Assembly: GCF_000149955.1 (NCBI RefSeq)
Contig: NC_030994.1
Span: forward strand, 3,092,366-3,156,365
Length of the DNA stretch: 64,000 bases
Direction of reading: 5' to 3'
Origin: Fusarium oxysporum f. sp. lycopersici 4287
Lineage: Eukaryota; Ascomycota; Sordariomycetes; Hypocreales; Nectriaceae
Within the stretch, counting starts at the first letter, position 1; the number at the start of each line of letters is the position of its first letter. The notes beneath the pieces are model-generated. The model was not told the origin of the DNA. It saw nothing but the letters and a program-made list of their open reading frames with translations, and made no database searches. Positions 42,959 through 53,463 of this stretch are shown here, piece after piece. Made by a program: the position numbers and the translations under genes.

Positions 42959-45201
42959 CTAACCTAGGACAAGAGAAACCTTCTCCAGATCTAAGCTTTC
43001 CCATTCCGATGCTATCACATCCCCGCTTGCAAGTCGGTATACCACTCCATCCTTCCACTCAACCCAGAGCACAAGGTATAAATTCTCCTTAGTAATCGGG
43101 AGTCGTGTCTCCCAATCTACTCGATCCCATGTCTTGGAACATCTTTTCAATCTGCACACCGCTATGATGTCAACCTGTAGCCCTGTCTCGCCTCCGTTCA
43201 CATTCTCCGGGAATCGATCCCTTGTTTCCTCGTTAGGAAGGTGTAATTTCCAATATCCTTTCCAAGTCCATCGCAAAGCTTTGCTTCGTTGTCCCACGAG
43301 TATTGTAGTTTAACAGAATCCTGTTGATACCCTGACAGCCTGGCTTGGGATGCCTCACAGAATAAATATTGGGTTTGCTCTGGCGTAAAGGGAGGTGTTG
43401 ATTCCTGGATCTCACCCACGGGGAATGGGCAGTACCACTCTGAAGGTCTCCCATAGGGCTCAAGCATAGATTCATGCTCGAAGAGATATTTGCTGCAGCC
43501 ATCAGGGTAGAGGAGGGGCTCATTTTCGGATACTGGTACACGCTTCCACCCTGGTGGCATAGGTTTGGTGAAATCCTTACATCCCTCACGTTTCTCGAAC
43601 CAAATCGATCGAATTCTTCGCCTTTGCTCCTGTGGATCAGTTGGTAACCTACTTGTGTACCACTCGGTAATAGGAAATGCTTCTTCAACATATTCTTCTT
43701 CAGAGATATAGTTGCTGTCAACCCGAATTCCTGTCTGGCTGCGCGTATAGACAGAGCCTTTCCAACCTAGCCATGACCACGAAGGAAGGGCAGAAGACTC
43801 AAAACGACTTTCAACAGGTCTGTTTGACGCGATGCGGCGTTGCAGACCTTTCGTCCCAGATGCTCGCCAGCAGAGACTATGCTCGAAGAACATCTCTGGA
43901 ATCCCATACAGAAATCCACCTTCGAAGGATCGACTGAAGACTGATAGTAAACCGGAGAGAGCAGGGAGAGCATCTTCCTCAAAGGCCAACGACCGCTGGT
44001 TGTATTCGTCAAAATAGCGGCGAAGAGATGAGTCATCTGGGAACCCAGCCATCACGATATTAGACTGAGGATGGAGCTCATTATCGATCTCGGTGAATAG
44101 GGTCAGTTCCTCATGCCATAAACTACATGAGCATACCCAGTGGATCTCGAGGTTATTGGATATGATCTTTCTCTTCGCCATTGCATATTCTTGACATGTC
44201 CAGCCTCTTTGATAATAAGATTGACGCCGGGTAGGAAAGAAAATCATCTCGTCCAGAAAGGAAGTGTTCCGAAGAATGAGCCTCTCGTCCCCAAAACGAA
44301 TGACATTCTGGCTCAGCCCTCGGGGGTTGAATATGCCCTTGAGACCAGATATCGCAGGCCCAGAGTCACCATCTGTGGCAATGATAGTCACAACTGCATT
44401 AGCATAAATAGCGCCCATTGACCTCAACTGCTCAGAAGCAGCCTCGGGGTCGTGGTGAGTGACACAGAGTGCATCAGCCCACAGGTACCGCTCGTCAATG
44501 GCTGAAGTTAGGTACATGGCGTGGCGAATGATGGGCGATACAAGGTCTGAGAACTCCGGAGTTGCCAGAGCGAAAGGCTTTTGCAGCCCTTTGAAGGCGG
44601 CCGAAGTAACTACTGGTGGAGTATGGCTTCCATAAGTGTAACTTATTGCCACGTAGTCAACGGGTTCATGGCCCGGGACAACGCACTGCTTCTGCACGTC
44701 GACTAGCCAAGCAGGGCGAGTAGGCCATACTTTGAGAGGATTTCCGCATTTGACGCCATGGAAAGAAATGCATCCGTGCTTCCATTTCTTAACAAGTCCG
44801 ATATCGACCCAGTCCGTATCAAGTACACGCCCATTACCTGGGTGGTCAGGAACGCCAATCTTCTTCACCAACAGCAAATTCCAAGAGTAGCCAACATTAG
44901 ACAACAATTGGCTGATGTTTACGCTGGAGCCTTTGCCTGGTTTTAGAAGTTCAACGATGCTATTATTATTGAAACTTTTACTGTGAGGTCCCTCAGAGAG
45001 GACATAATCAATGAACTTCTCCAGTAGTAGTTTGTGGTTGGGACACGTGGTTGAAAGCGCTCCTTCTGAAGATTCAAGATTTATGTCAGGTGCAGATTCA
45101 GGGTCTGAGAATTAGAGCCAGATAGCCATGCAGGTTGGACAACTAGATGCCCATTGCGGACTGTTGTCTGCGAGGGTTAAGGGTCTAGGTAGGGTAGCCA
45201 T
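42959..45201 (-). pseudogene. HET-domain (heterokaryon incompatibility) gene, two lesions
   Basis: The frame opens at an ATG at 45201 with a CPTC...IW element, then meets an in-frame TAA at 45114-45112. Beyond it the same frame continues through the HET domain: YVAISYTYG, LWADALCVTHHD, MGAIYANA, RGWTCQEYAMAKRKII. A C-terminal region extends to about 43250. There the frame shifts by one base in a short A-run (43247-43249 on this strand), after which the family-like C-terminus (EETRDRF, CRLKRCSKTWDR, LYLVLWVEWKDG) continues in another frame to a TAG at 42959. Either a sequencing error or genuine decay explains the shift; the stop is harder to explain away, although a 61-bp intron removing it is formally possible. 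HET proteins mediate non-self recognition cell death. Confidence 0.8.
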
Positions 45202-46177
45202 GATCTTGCAAGGACAAAGAGGAATAACCTCAAGAATGGAGAAACTGGCTCAAATTACGTCTCCCATGGGGTTTTGTTGCAGTCTTTCTAGTTCCATATA
45301 AGGTTGAAGAAAGATAACTATATGCACAGTAAGCGCGAGGACCCTTCTCCCATTTGCTTATTCGCTGACTCTATCACCTCCCACAGAGAGCCATGCGGTT
45401 GGCCTCGTGTAACCGACACATCACACGCCATCATTGGTAAACTTTCTGGAGTTGGGGACTAAGGTCACTTTCTAGAGCCTCGTAACCGGAGCCATGCCTG
45501 AGGCATTCCAATGATTATTAGAGAGGGTAAGCGAATAATGCTGTATAGACTGTAATATAGTAATAAAGACCCCTAATAAGATACTGAACAAATAAGACAA
45601 TTTGGTCTCTGGGAGCCAGGAAATACATCTATCTCGAATCAGAGATCCCTGATAAGCGTAACTGTAAGAAGGCATTTAGTTACAGTGCCTGGGCTATATT
45701 CTGTTATAGAAGGAAACAGCTGCTACTCTTGGACTCCGCCTTGAAGACTCAACCCTTGCCTTCACCTAAAAACCAACATTGCCGTCTCTGAACCTCGGTA
45801 TAAACCGATTCACAATAAGCAAACAGTTTGAGCTATTTAGGCTCAGCGCCAATATGCATTTCTATAACTCTATCTTCAAACATTTTAGATATGACTTTCT
45901 ATCAAGTCGGCCTTGGGCTTTAGTTACTTTCTTTCTTGAATCTGCGGCAGATTATATTATAAACTCTCAGACCCTTCCTATCTGGGAAAGAGCTCTTACA
46001 TACCCTAGGTAATAAGGACCTATCTACATCGGCTCGCAATGCTAGCCAGCAGGGAAATCTGATTCTCTGGGTTTGCACACACTAGACCGCGAAACTATCA
46101 TCGAAATCGACCTGGTGGGGACAGGGCGGGCATTTCTGAGATGGTGGGTGGGATTGAGCGATAACTCCCTTGTCAAC
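45202..46177. other. Intergenic region, no supported gene
   Basis: Contains the upstream flank of the HET pseudogene. Small frames at 45472-45675 and 45779-46012 are AT-rich and unsupported. The frame of the next pseudogene may extend upstream to about 46046. Confidence 0.4.
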
Positions 46178-46699
46178 ATGGTGAATCCACTCCGCCGAAA
46201 GATTGTGCAGCAGCTCAAATGTAACTTTTGCATCGCAGTCAAACAATAGAATGACTCGGTCTTTGATTTCAATAAGTTTTACATTGCCGATGGTGGCAAG
46301 CACGAAAAAAGCCCGAGCCCGGACTTCGAGACGGTCCCTGCCTTTGTGGAGTGCGCGGATAAGACGCTTTACATTGTTGACTAGCGCTGGGCTACGGCTT
46401 TCCTGATATGCGTCGCGCTCCTGGTCTTGGCCGGCTGCTTCAGCGTCGTCATCTAGAGTATAACCGTCGCGCCCGACGTGCTCGGCTACTCCAGCTCCTT
46501 GGTCCGCAATTCAAAGTACCTCCACCTGCCCAAGCACAAGCTCAACAGCGTCATGAGCGGGAGCGAGCGCCTCCGCGTCCTCAAGGGCATCGAGGTCATG
46601 ATGCAGAATGTCAAGGCGAATGCCGACATTGACCGCATCGCTCTAGGCTTGAAACACGATAAAGCCGAGCCGCTGAGGAAGGGGAGGCTCTACAGATAG
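46178..46699 (+). pseudogene. Fragment of a fungal membrane protein with three in-frame stops
   Basis: One plus-strand frame carries protein-like sequence across TAG stops at about 46247, 46382 and 46454. A KFYIADGG....DFETVPAFVE segment is followed by a transmembrane helix (WATAFLICVALLVLAGCFSVV) and then PDVLGYSSSLVR, a SGSERLRVLKGIEV stretch and a terminal KGRLYR. That C-terminal order (TM helix, P-DVLGY-S-L-R, GRLY) is common in large fungal membrane proteins of unknown function. The N-terminal bulk of such a protein is absent. TAG in place of CAG or TGG would fit C-to-T mutation. Confidence 0.55.
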
Positions 46700-47174
46700 G
46701 AGAGATTTCCAGAATAGGAAGTTGTTTACTTGCGACATGTTCGGTACAAGAAACTTTGCTTGCCCTCTAAAGAGACACTTTGAAGAGGTACCTCTGAGTT
46801 CATGAAGTCTGCCGCTTTCCAAGCCAGCACCAGCTGCTTCTGTCCCAGCCGTCATATTCCCTGCTCAAGAAGCCCTTCTTGGGCGCGAAAGCTTCTGGAA
46901 TCACATGCAAACAGAACATGATCGTAAATGTTGCGAGCACGAGACACGAAATACACACCCTGCCACCCTACTGAGGCCCTGTTATGACTCACACTACCAT
47001 TTCCAGGTATGGGCATGGTGGGGCTGGTTCATGTCCCGAAACGGCTATTGTCGCCTCGCTGCAATTACGGCAAACCCGAGACTGCTCGTCCCATGGGCTC
47101 CAGAGGGATAAAATGGCATCGCCATGTAACTGCGAGCATTTACCTGAGCAAAACCACACAGAGCCACATACGCC
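46700..47174. other. Intergenic region before the GNAT gene
   Basis: No supported gene. Overlapping frames in 46900-47370 are shadows of the GC-rich acetyltransferase or its leader. Confidence 0.45.
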
Positions 47175-47852
47175 ATGGCTGCCCCCGGGCCAAAGATCAG
47201 GGTCAAGACAACGATGCCAACCCTTCCGCTGGCGACGCCGCGGGCCAGCATCGAGACGGAGCGGCTGGTGCTGCGGCCGCTGTCGCACGAGGACCTGGCC
47301 GACTACCACGCGCTGCGCACGCAGCCCGAGGTGGTCGAGTACATGTCGACGGGTCGGGCGGACCGTGACCTGGATGAGACGCGGGCGGTGCTGGACCGCG
47401 TCGCCGGCCCGGGTCGCGAGGCCGCCACCTTCGTCTGGGGCATGCGGCTGGCGGCGACGGGCGAATTCGTCGGCGCCGGCGGCGTCTACGGCGTCGACGC
47501 CCGGACCCGCTGGCCCTCCCTCGGCTATTACGTGCGTTGCGAGTACTGGGGCCGCGGCTACGCCTCCGAGGCCATGGCCGCCGTCGTGGCTGCCTGGTGG
47601 CGCCTGCCCCGGTCCCCGGGGGTGGAGATGGAGCTCAACCCCTCGTCGGTCGAGCGCGCCGTCGCCGCCGGCGAGGAAGTGCCCGAGCGCCTGTTCGCCT
47701 TCATCGCCTCCACCAACGCCGGCAGCATCGGCGTCATGAGGAAGCTCGGCTTCTGCAAGTTCAAGGACTGGGAGGTGCTGGATAGCCGCGCGGGCTATGA
47801 AGGTCAGATGGTTACCCTAGTTGGATTCCTACTCCAGCGGCCTGTTGAGTAG
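47175..47852 (+). CDS. GNAT-family N-acetyltransferase, very GC-rich
   Basis: A single exon of 225 residues. ETERLVLRPLSHEDLADYHALR is a RimJ/RimL-type GNAT start. The acetyl-CoA loop region is GYYVRCEYWGRGYASEAMAAVV (R-G-x-A form, near residue 125) and the C-terminal STNAGSIGVMRKLGF helix is classic for the family. The enzyme should transfer acetyl from acetyl-CoA to an amine or protein N-terminus; the substrate is not deducible. Third positions are overwhelmingly G/C, unlike all neighbours, so the gene may have come from a higher-GC fungus or a bacterium, or may simply have escaped the local AT drift. Met at 47175 precedes a short unstructured leader. Confidence 0.85.
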   Translation: MAAPGPKIRVKTTMPTLPLATPRASIETERLVLRPLSHEDLADYHALRTQPEVVEYMSTGRADRDLDETRAVLDRVAGPGREAATFVWGMRLAATGEFVGAGGVYGVDARTRWPSLGYYVRCEYWGRGYASEAMAAVVAAWWRLPRSPGVEMELNPSSVERAVAAGEEVPERLFAFIASTNAGSIGVMRKLGFCKFKDWEVLDSRAGYEGQMVTLVGFLLQRPVE

Positions 47853-49111
47853 GACAACTCTCTCCTGTAAAAATTCTTTCTTGGCACGCACTGTTAGTGC
47901 GGTGCTAGGAGCGGGATTTTCTGCAGGCCACGCGACCACACAAAAACTGCGGGGACGCTATCGGCTCCCTAACAGCAGTTTTCAGAGAAGGAATTTTGGA
48001 GAGTTCGCCTTCTCTGACAACACCTTTGTCGGATCTAATGGCGGCACCTCAGAACCAGAACGCCTTAGATATCGGAGGGCGATGCCCCGGGCATTCGTAG
48101 CGACATCCTTCCGATCAACGACGCCGATTGCGATGGGTTTTTCTCCTTTAAAGGCAAGCCGCACCGTCGGCCTCTGATCCCTTCCCGAGGTTTTTCCCTG
48201 CCGCCGCGACAGTCGACTACGAGCTACAACTTGGTTACTGGAGATTGTGGACTGCGTCAGCAGATGTAGTGATGCGCGAGAGAATTCTGGTCGGTGGAAA
48301 AAGTTCGACAATAGATTGCCCTCGAACCCGCTGACGGGTGACGGGCTTGAGAAATACAGCACCTTTTGTGCCATTGGTATGCTGGATGGTGAAGGAAGCG
48401 GGGTATCCTGTACCTAGCTAGCTCAGCACGTCTTTTGCTCCAGTAGGAGATTTGGCTTCGTTACAGCCACCCAGACGAAAAATACACATACATACATACA
48501 TACATACATACATACATACCTGTTGAGTAGGATTTTTGAAATGCCGATTTCTTGAGTACAATTTGCAAATTTCGGATGAGTTAGATGTAATAGACAGTCT
48601 CTTTGCTAGCACTAGAATTCTACAACTGAAACTCGACTTCGAAATGCCCTTAACCACAACCATGGAGCTGAACGAAACGAAATATTGGCTGGCCATTAAA
48701 CAAGTCGATACGCCTTCGCCTTCGACCCTAGAGGCAGAGTGAGGTAGAATCTTCTCCAGTCTATAAAAGCGTTCGGCTTCAGAGCGCGGTAGACGCCACA
48801 GTGGAAGTTTACTGCTCTAGAGAGCGGGAACGCTTGACCGGGCGCTTGAAGTCAAGTGATAGCTCGTCTGCAGAGGTATCCAAATCATCAAAGGCGCTAG
48901 GGCCCTTCTTTTGGGTCCTAAGCAGCCACAATTGTACTGGTATGCGGCGTCTTCCTTGTCTTGTTGTGAACCCCTAAGCCGTCCAAACACTCGTCGAATC
49001 TTCTAGAATCTCTAGTATATGGCCTACTAAAACTTTAAACACCTGTGGAGCGCAGAGGGTCGTTGGACTCCCAGCAGCACTTTCTCGGTTTAAGTAGTAA
49101 TAATTTATTAG
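47853..49111. other. Unexplained region between GNAT gene and transposon
   Basis: A 130-codon minus frame (48374-47982) of balanced composition has an ATG but no recognisable domain. Near 48990-48830 on the minus strand a C-terminal-looking fragment (FDDLDTSADELSLDFKRPV) ends at a stop and is broken upstream by another stop. The 14-mer CCTGTTGAGTAGGA occurs twice (near 47841 and 48519). This may be debris of one or more genes next to the transposon. Confidence 0.35.
48484..48520. repeat. CATA tetranucleotide microsatellite
   Basis: About nine uninterrupted copies of CATA. Likely length-polymorphic. Confidence 0.9.
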
Positions 49112-49113
49112 TA

Positions 49114-49157
49114 ACGTGTATGATAAGCGAGTGTCACAGATAAGCGAGTGTCACAAA
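49114..49157 (+). repeat. Left terminal inverted repeat with duplicated 17-mer
   Basis: The 44-bp TIR starts ACGTGTAT and contains two head-to-tail copies of GATAAGCGAGTGTCACA. These probably are paired transposase-binding sites. Confidence 0.92.
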
Positions 49158-49211
49158 GATCCCTCAATTTACAACATGTCCATTTGATCAGATACTTCTC
49201 AACCACCAAAT

Positions 49212-50867
49212 ATGTCACAACCCTCAGATGAAGCTAGAATTCTTCTTGCCCTTCAGGCCCTTCAAAATGACCCCAAATTAAGTATCCGACGCGCTGCAAC
49301 TATCTATAAAGTCCATTACCGTACCTTACATCGTCGTCAACATGGCATTCATTCACGACGCGATTCCATCCCAAACTCACGGAAACTATCTGATCTAGAG
49401 GAACAGATAATAGTTCAATTCGTCCTTGACCTAGATTCGCGAGGATTTCCCTCGCGATTGCGTTTTGTGGAAGAAATGGCCAATTCTCTGCTTATAGACC
49501 GCGACGCGTCACCTGTTGGCAAGCGCTGGGCTCATAACTTCATAAAGCGACAACCAGAGCTAAAGACGCGTTTATTTCGCAAATATGACTATCAAAGAGC
49601 TAAATGCGAAGATCCGACTATTATTCGTGGCTGGTTCAGGCTTGTACAGAACACAATCGCGAAGTATGGTATCCGATCAGATGATATCTGGAACTTTGAT
49701 GAGACTGGCTTTATGATGGGCGTTATTATGGCCGGAATGGTTGTCACCGGTTCAGAAAGGCAAGCAAGACCAAAATCAGTGCAGCCTGGAAACCGGGAAT
49801 GGATTACTGTGATCCAGGCGATTAACGCAGAAGGCCAATCGATCGCGCCGTTTATCATTGGTGCAGGCCAATATCACCTTGCGAATTGGTACCGAGAATG
49901 CGACCTCCCAGGCGATTGGGTTATTGCAACGAGCCAAAATGGATGGACAAATAACGAGCTGGGTCTCGAGTGGCTAAAGCACTTTGATCGATCTACAACT
50001 AAACGGTTAAATGCTCGGTATCGTCTTCTGATCCTTGATGGTCACGAAAGCCACCACTCGGCCGATTTCGAGAGATATTGCCAGGAGAACAAGATTATCA
50101 CGCTCTGTATGCCTGCTCATGCATCTCACCTACTCCAACCCCTTGATGTTGGGTGCTTTGGGCCGCTAAAACAGGCTTATGGTCGAGAAATAGAGCATCT
50201 GATTAGATGCTCTATAACCCATATTTCTAAGACCGAGTTCTTTTCTGCCTTTTATGCTGCATTTAAAGATACTTTTACTGAAAGCAATATCCGGGGAGGT
50301 TTTAGAGGAGCTGGTCTTGCTCCTCTTAACCCGGAAAATGTAATCTCAAAGCTTGATGTGCAGCTACGGACTCCAACGCCTCCCGGGGAGGCTGCTAACC
50401 CTTCGACCCCATGGGTTTCAAAGACCCCAAAGACAGCAACTGAGGCTCAATCTCAATCTGAATACCTCGAAAGGCGAATCAGAAGTCATAAAAGCAGCTC
50501 CCCAGAGTCAATAATTGAAGCTTTAAAGTCTAGTACTAAAGCAACAAAGGCAGCTCTACATCGGCTAGCCTTAGTAGAGGCTAGGTTAAAGGATCTTGAA
50601 CAAGCAAATAAGATACTAAGCCGGCGCCGAAGGGCAAAAAGGACTAGACTACAGAAAGGAGGGGCGATGACAGTACAGGAAGCATCGCAAGTAGTTGATC
50701 AGATGGATGTTGATGCGCAGGTAGTGGCCGAATCATCTAGAAATGGTGCTCGAGGAAGGTCGGAGCGCCCGGGTGGTCGGCGTTGCGGTGTATGCGGCAA
50801 GGCCGGGCATAATGCAAGGACCTGTCGGGTAGTGATTGAGACCCCAGGAGAAGAGTATAGCGAGTAG
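49212..50867 (+). CDS. Fot/pogo-like transposase with C-terminal zinc knuckle
   Basis: A single exon of 551 residues. A psq/CENP-B-type helix-turn-helix (LSIRRAATIYKVHYRTLHRR) opens the protein, followed by a second DNA-binding half. The catalytic DDE_1 core has NFDETGF near residue 165, LLILDGHESHHS near 280 and QPLDVGCFGPLK near 310, giving the three acidic residues. A coiled coil follows, then a CX2CX4HX4C zinc knuckle (CGVCGKAGHNARTC) near 530. No stop or frameshift interrupts it, so the copy is potentially active. It differs at two positions (M/V and A/G) from the visible part of the second copy. Confidence 0.93.
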   Translation: MSQPSDEARILLALQALQNDPKLSIRRAATIYKVHYRTLHRRQHGIHSRRDSIPNSRKLSDLEEQIIVQFVLDLDSRGFPSRLRFVEEMANSLLIDRDASPVGKRWAHNFIKRQPELKTRLFRKYDYQRAKCEDPTIIRGWFRLVQNTIAKYGIRSDDIWNFDETGFMMGVIMAGMVVTGSERQARPKSVQPGNREWITVIQAINAEGQSIAPFIIGAGQYHLANWYRECDLPGDWVIATSQNGWTNNELGLEWLKHFDRSTTKRLNARYRLLILDGHESHHSADFERYCQENKIITLCMPAHASHLLQPLDVGCFGPLKQAYGREIEHLIRCSITHISKTEFFSAFYAAFKDTFTESNIRGGFRGAGLAPLNPENVISKLDVQLRTPTPPGEAANPSTPWVSKTPKTATEAQSQSEYLERRIRSHKSSSPESIIEALKSSTKATKAALHRLALVEARLKDLEQANKILSRRRRAKRTRLQKGGAMTVQEASQVVDQMDVDAQVVAESSRNGARGRSERPGGRRCGVCGKAGHNARTCRVVIETPGEEYSE

Positions 50868-50929
50868 TTTTAATTGATTAGATGGTTTATGGTGGTTTTA
50901 AAGCGATTTAAAGTCAAGAGGTTGAGATT

Positions 50930-50973
50930 TTTGTGACACTCGCTTATCTGTGACACTCGCTTATCATACACGT
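50930..50973 (-). repeat. Right terminal inverted repeat
   Basis: Perfect reverse complement of the left 44-bp repeat, ending TACACGT next to the TA target site. Confidence 0.92.
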
Positions 50974-50975
50974 TA

Positions 50976-51622
50976 TCTTATATCTAATTTATTATAAAAG
51001 TAAGGTTAATATTAAAAGAAAAAAGTAAACCTATATATTTTAAATAGTAGATAAAAACTATACTCTAATAGATAGTTAGGCACACCCATAAGGGGGATAC
51101 GCAGTTTGTGGCTTGCATATAATCCTGATAGGTCCTGATCCAGTGTTACATCTCAGGATTGAGTACATAATGTTGTCTCCTATGACGGATGTGGCAAGTA
51201 TTCCAGGGTAAGAGGTCTAGCCTCGTTGGTGGGGTTATGTGGCTGTTAATGAAGACAGAAATAAGGGACGGAATCCCCTCAGGGCTTTAGCTTCTTCATG
51301 CTTTTTCATACTCGATTTTACACCATTTTTGCCCATGCTTGGTATCATTGAAATGATCATTTAATTCTCTATTTGTTAATGTATCTTTCATCTCAATCGG
51401 ACTGTGATTACCGGAGGAAATCAAGTTGCAACTGAGAGGTATTTTATTTTGCTGTCTTGTGCAGTCTTCTTTTGTTGTTGTTCTCATCACCCTCAAACTA
51501 CCACTATCTACTTCAGGCCTGCTGAAGCGGTCTGGTGCCCTGAAGATCTTCTGAATGCTATCTCGTAATGCCCAGGACCTCGAATCCCAATTTTTTCGCA
51601 AATCAAGTAAAGTACCTCTCCA
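50976..51622. other. Intergenic region between transposon and RTA1-like gene
   Basis: AT-rich for the first 100 bp. A minus-strand frame at 51601-51296 is charged and protein-like but has no domain; it might be the extended 3' end or a neighbouring relic of the RTA1-like gene. Confidence 0.35.
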
Positions 51623-52662
51623 TTAGACGCGATCTCGTAGGCCGATTTCTGTTGCTGTTGCAAATTTCTCGATCCTGCTCCGGTCCACAAATAGCTCAGC
51701 TGGGTGCATGAGATTAAATAACACCATGACAATAAACATCAGCAATGCATCAAAGACATATAGATACCCCTCCCGGGCAAGCAGGTACCCGTCATCGCCC
51801 TGCAAGTATTCGACAGCGCGGAAGACAGACCGCACCATGATCAGCATTCCGGTAGCATAGAGCAGCTTCAGGTGCTTCTGCCAAGGGATGCCAATGCGCG
51901 AGCGAGTGGTCGGCCTGCGGACAATGTTGATATGGAAATTGACTGCAACGACAAGAAAGGCGCCAAAAAAGGCAAGCTGGACGAAGAGACCGATGATGAT
52001 AATCTTGGCGCCCATCCTGAGAGCCGATAACGAGCCGGCTGATTGATATCCGCCGCCTGTGAGAAAGCTTGTGAGATTGAGGCCAGCTTGAAGGCGTTGT
52101 GTGTAATGCTTACCTCCACCCTGAAGAAAGAATGAGAGAACATCGCCGACAACGAAGATCTTGGTCATCCATTTTCGCGAAATAAGGGCAAGACCCTCAC
52201 CATTGACAAGAGTGATAATTCTTCCAAGCTCCATATAGATAGTTGCGGCGAATAGGGCAGGCGCTACAAGGAGTAGGATGGCCTGGATGATGTACGGCGT
52301 GAGGGTCCAGTTAGGGGTTTCCTTTCCCGAGGCATAACGTGCGGCGTAACCAATCATCTCCACTATAGTCCCAGGCATCATGCTTAGTTTTCTGAAGATT
52401 TGCATGGATGGGGGGTTAAGTTAAGACCTGGGAGTGGAAGACACGTACAAATACCTCCTACAATAATAGGAATAACAAACCAAACACGGTACCGGAACAA
52501 CTGCCATGTGTGCGCCAAGGTCGTCGCAAGGAACAAAACCACAAAGGCAATAGCACCGGCCTCGGTAGGATGGTAGTGATACATTTTAAAAGTGTTCTCC
52601 GACGGGTCCTCGGCCCGTATAGAGTGGAGAGCAGCATTTGCTAGATTATCGAGAAGATCCAT
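51623..52662 (-). CDS. RTA1-like seven-helix membrane protein
   Basis: Two exons (complement 52662-52455 and 52362-51623) with a 92-bp intron (GTATTT...CTATAG) give 315 residues; the join restores IIVGG-VEMIGYAARY, the conserved second helix of the family. The start chosen (MDLLDN) precedes ENTFKMYHYHPTEAGA, the usual RTA1 N-terminus. About seven hydrophobic helices are visible, with a SFFLQGGGKHY-type loop after the third, as in RTA1/RSB1 lipid-translocating exporters. Fungal members are linked to resistance to lipophilic drugs or to sphingoid-base export; which applies here is unknown. Confidence 0.85.
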
Positions 52663-53463
52663 GATGCCGAGTAATGAAAGTAGTGCCAGTAAAGCAAATA
52701 CAGAAGTCGTGCAGGCAAAGAAAGCAAAGTTTTGGAAATTGATGTTGATCAAGAAATGAAAATGAACGATGGCAGGAGACGGGAACAGCCTAAGAAGAAG
52801 CATCGATCTCTCATTTAAAGTACTTTAGGGATAGATCTCTGCCAGGGGCAAGCAAGGTGCACACAGCTTATCTCTAAACGAGGCAGCTAACCGCGCGCCT
52901 TGACCGCGTCAAATTTTATCGAACCATTTTGAAGGCTTAGCTCTAACGATTTGTAGTTTCAGAGGGGTTCACTGCCTCGGTGGGCATTCCTGTACGGCGA
53001 ATCCATCGTATTGAGTTTAACGAGCCCCATATCGTTATCTTCGTATCTCGTTCTTATGTGATACGTGCGCTCAATTAAACGAGGTAACGAACGACTTGCC
53101 CCACTCCCAGCAGCCTTGCACTTTCAAGCCACGGCACGGCACGTCGGGCGTATGTGGCTAGTTTGTCGCACCTGGGGTCGAGGAACAAGGAGATGACCGT
53201 GTGTAGAACTAACTATTCAGCCGTGTTTGCTTGAGGGAGGGAATAAAAAGTAACTACAGAGTAATTTCCTAAATTAACTGCCTAAAGTATATTCTTATAG
53301 TCTGCAGTCCCTCTAATAGCACCATAATATGTCATATATGCAGGTCAAGGTACAATTCGCAGCTTTTGCTATTATCCAATAATAAAACGCGCAAGATAAC
53401 CTTCCAAGAGCTTCATGTTAACAAATGCATGCCGTCCTATAGCTATTCCTTCAAACGGCCGTG
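52663..53463. other. Intergenic region, no supported gene
   Basis: Promoter of the RTA1-like gene and the 3' flank of the glucosyltransferase gene. Nothing further is recognisable. Confidence 0.45.

Larger units (their letters stand above)
49114..50973 (+). mobile_element. Pogo/Fot-type DNA transposon, intact copy (1860 bp)
   Basis: Flanked by a TA target duplication (49112-49113 and 50974-50975) and bounded by perfect 44-bp terminal inverted repeats. It encodes one complete transposase. TA duplication, length near 1.9 kb, a CENP-B-like N-terminus and a DDE transposase place it in the Tc1-mariner/pogo (Fot) group. A second, nearly identical copy lies inverted about 10.1 kb away at the right of the window, so mobilisation was recent. 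Confidence 0.93.

Noticed and set aside
46984..47739. 251-codon Arg/Pro/Ser-rich plus frame
   Set aside because: It is the out-of-frame shadow of the GC-rich GNAT gene.
52663..52803. Upstream Met at 52803 for the RTA1-like gene
   Set aside because: It would add a 47-residue hydrophobic leader not seen in the family; the internal Met at 52662 precedes the usual N-terminus.
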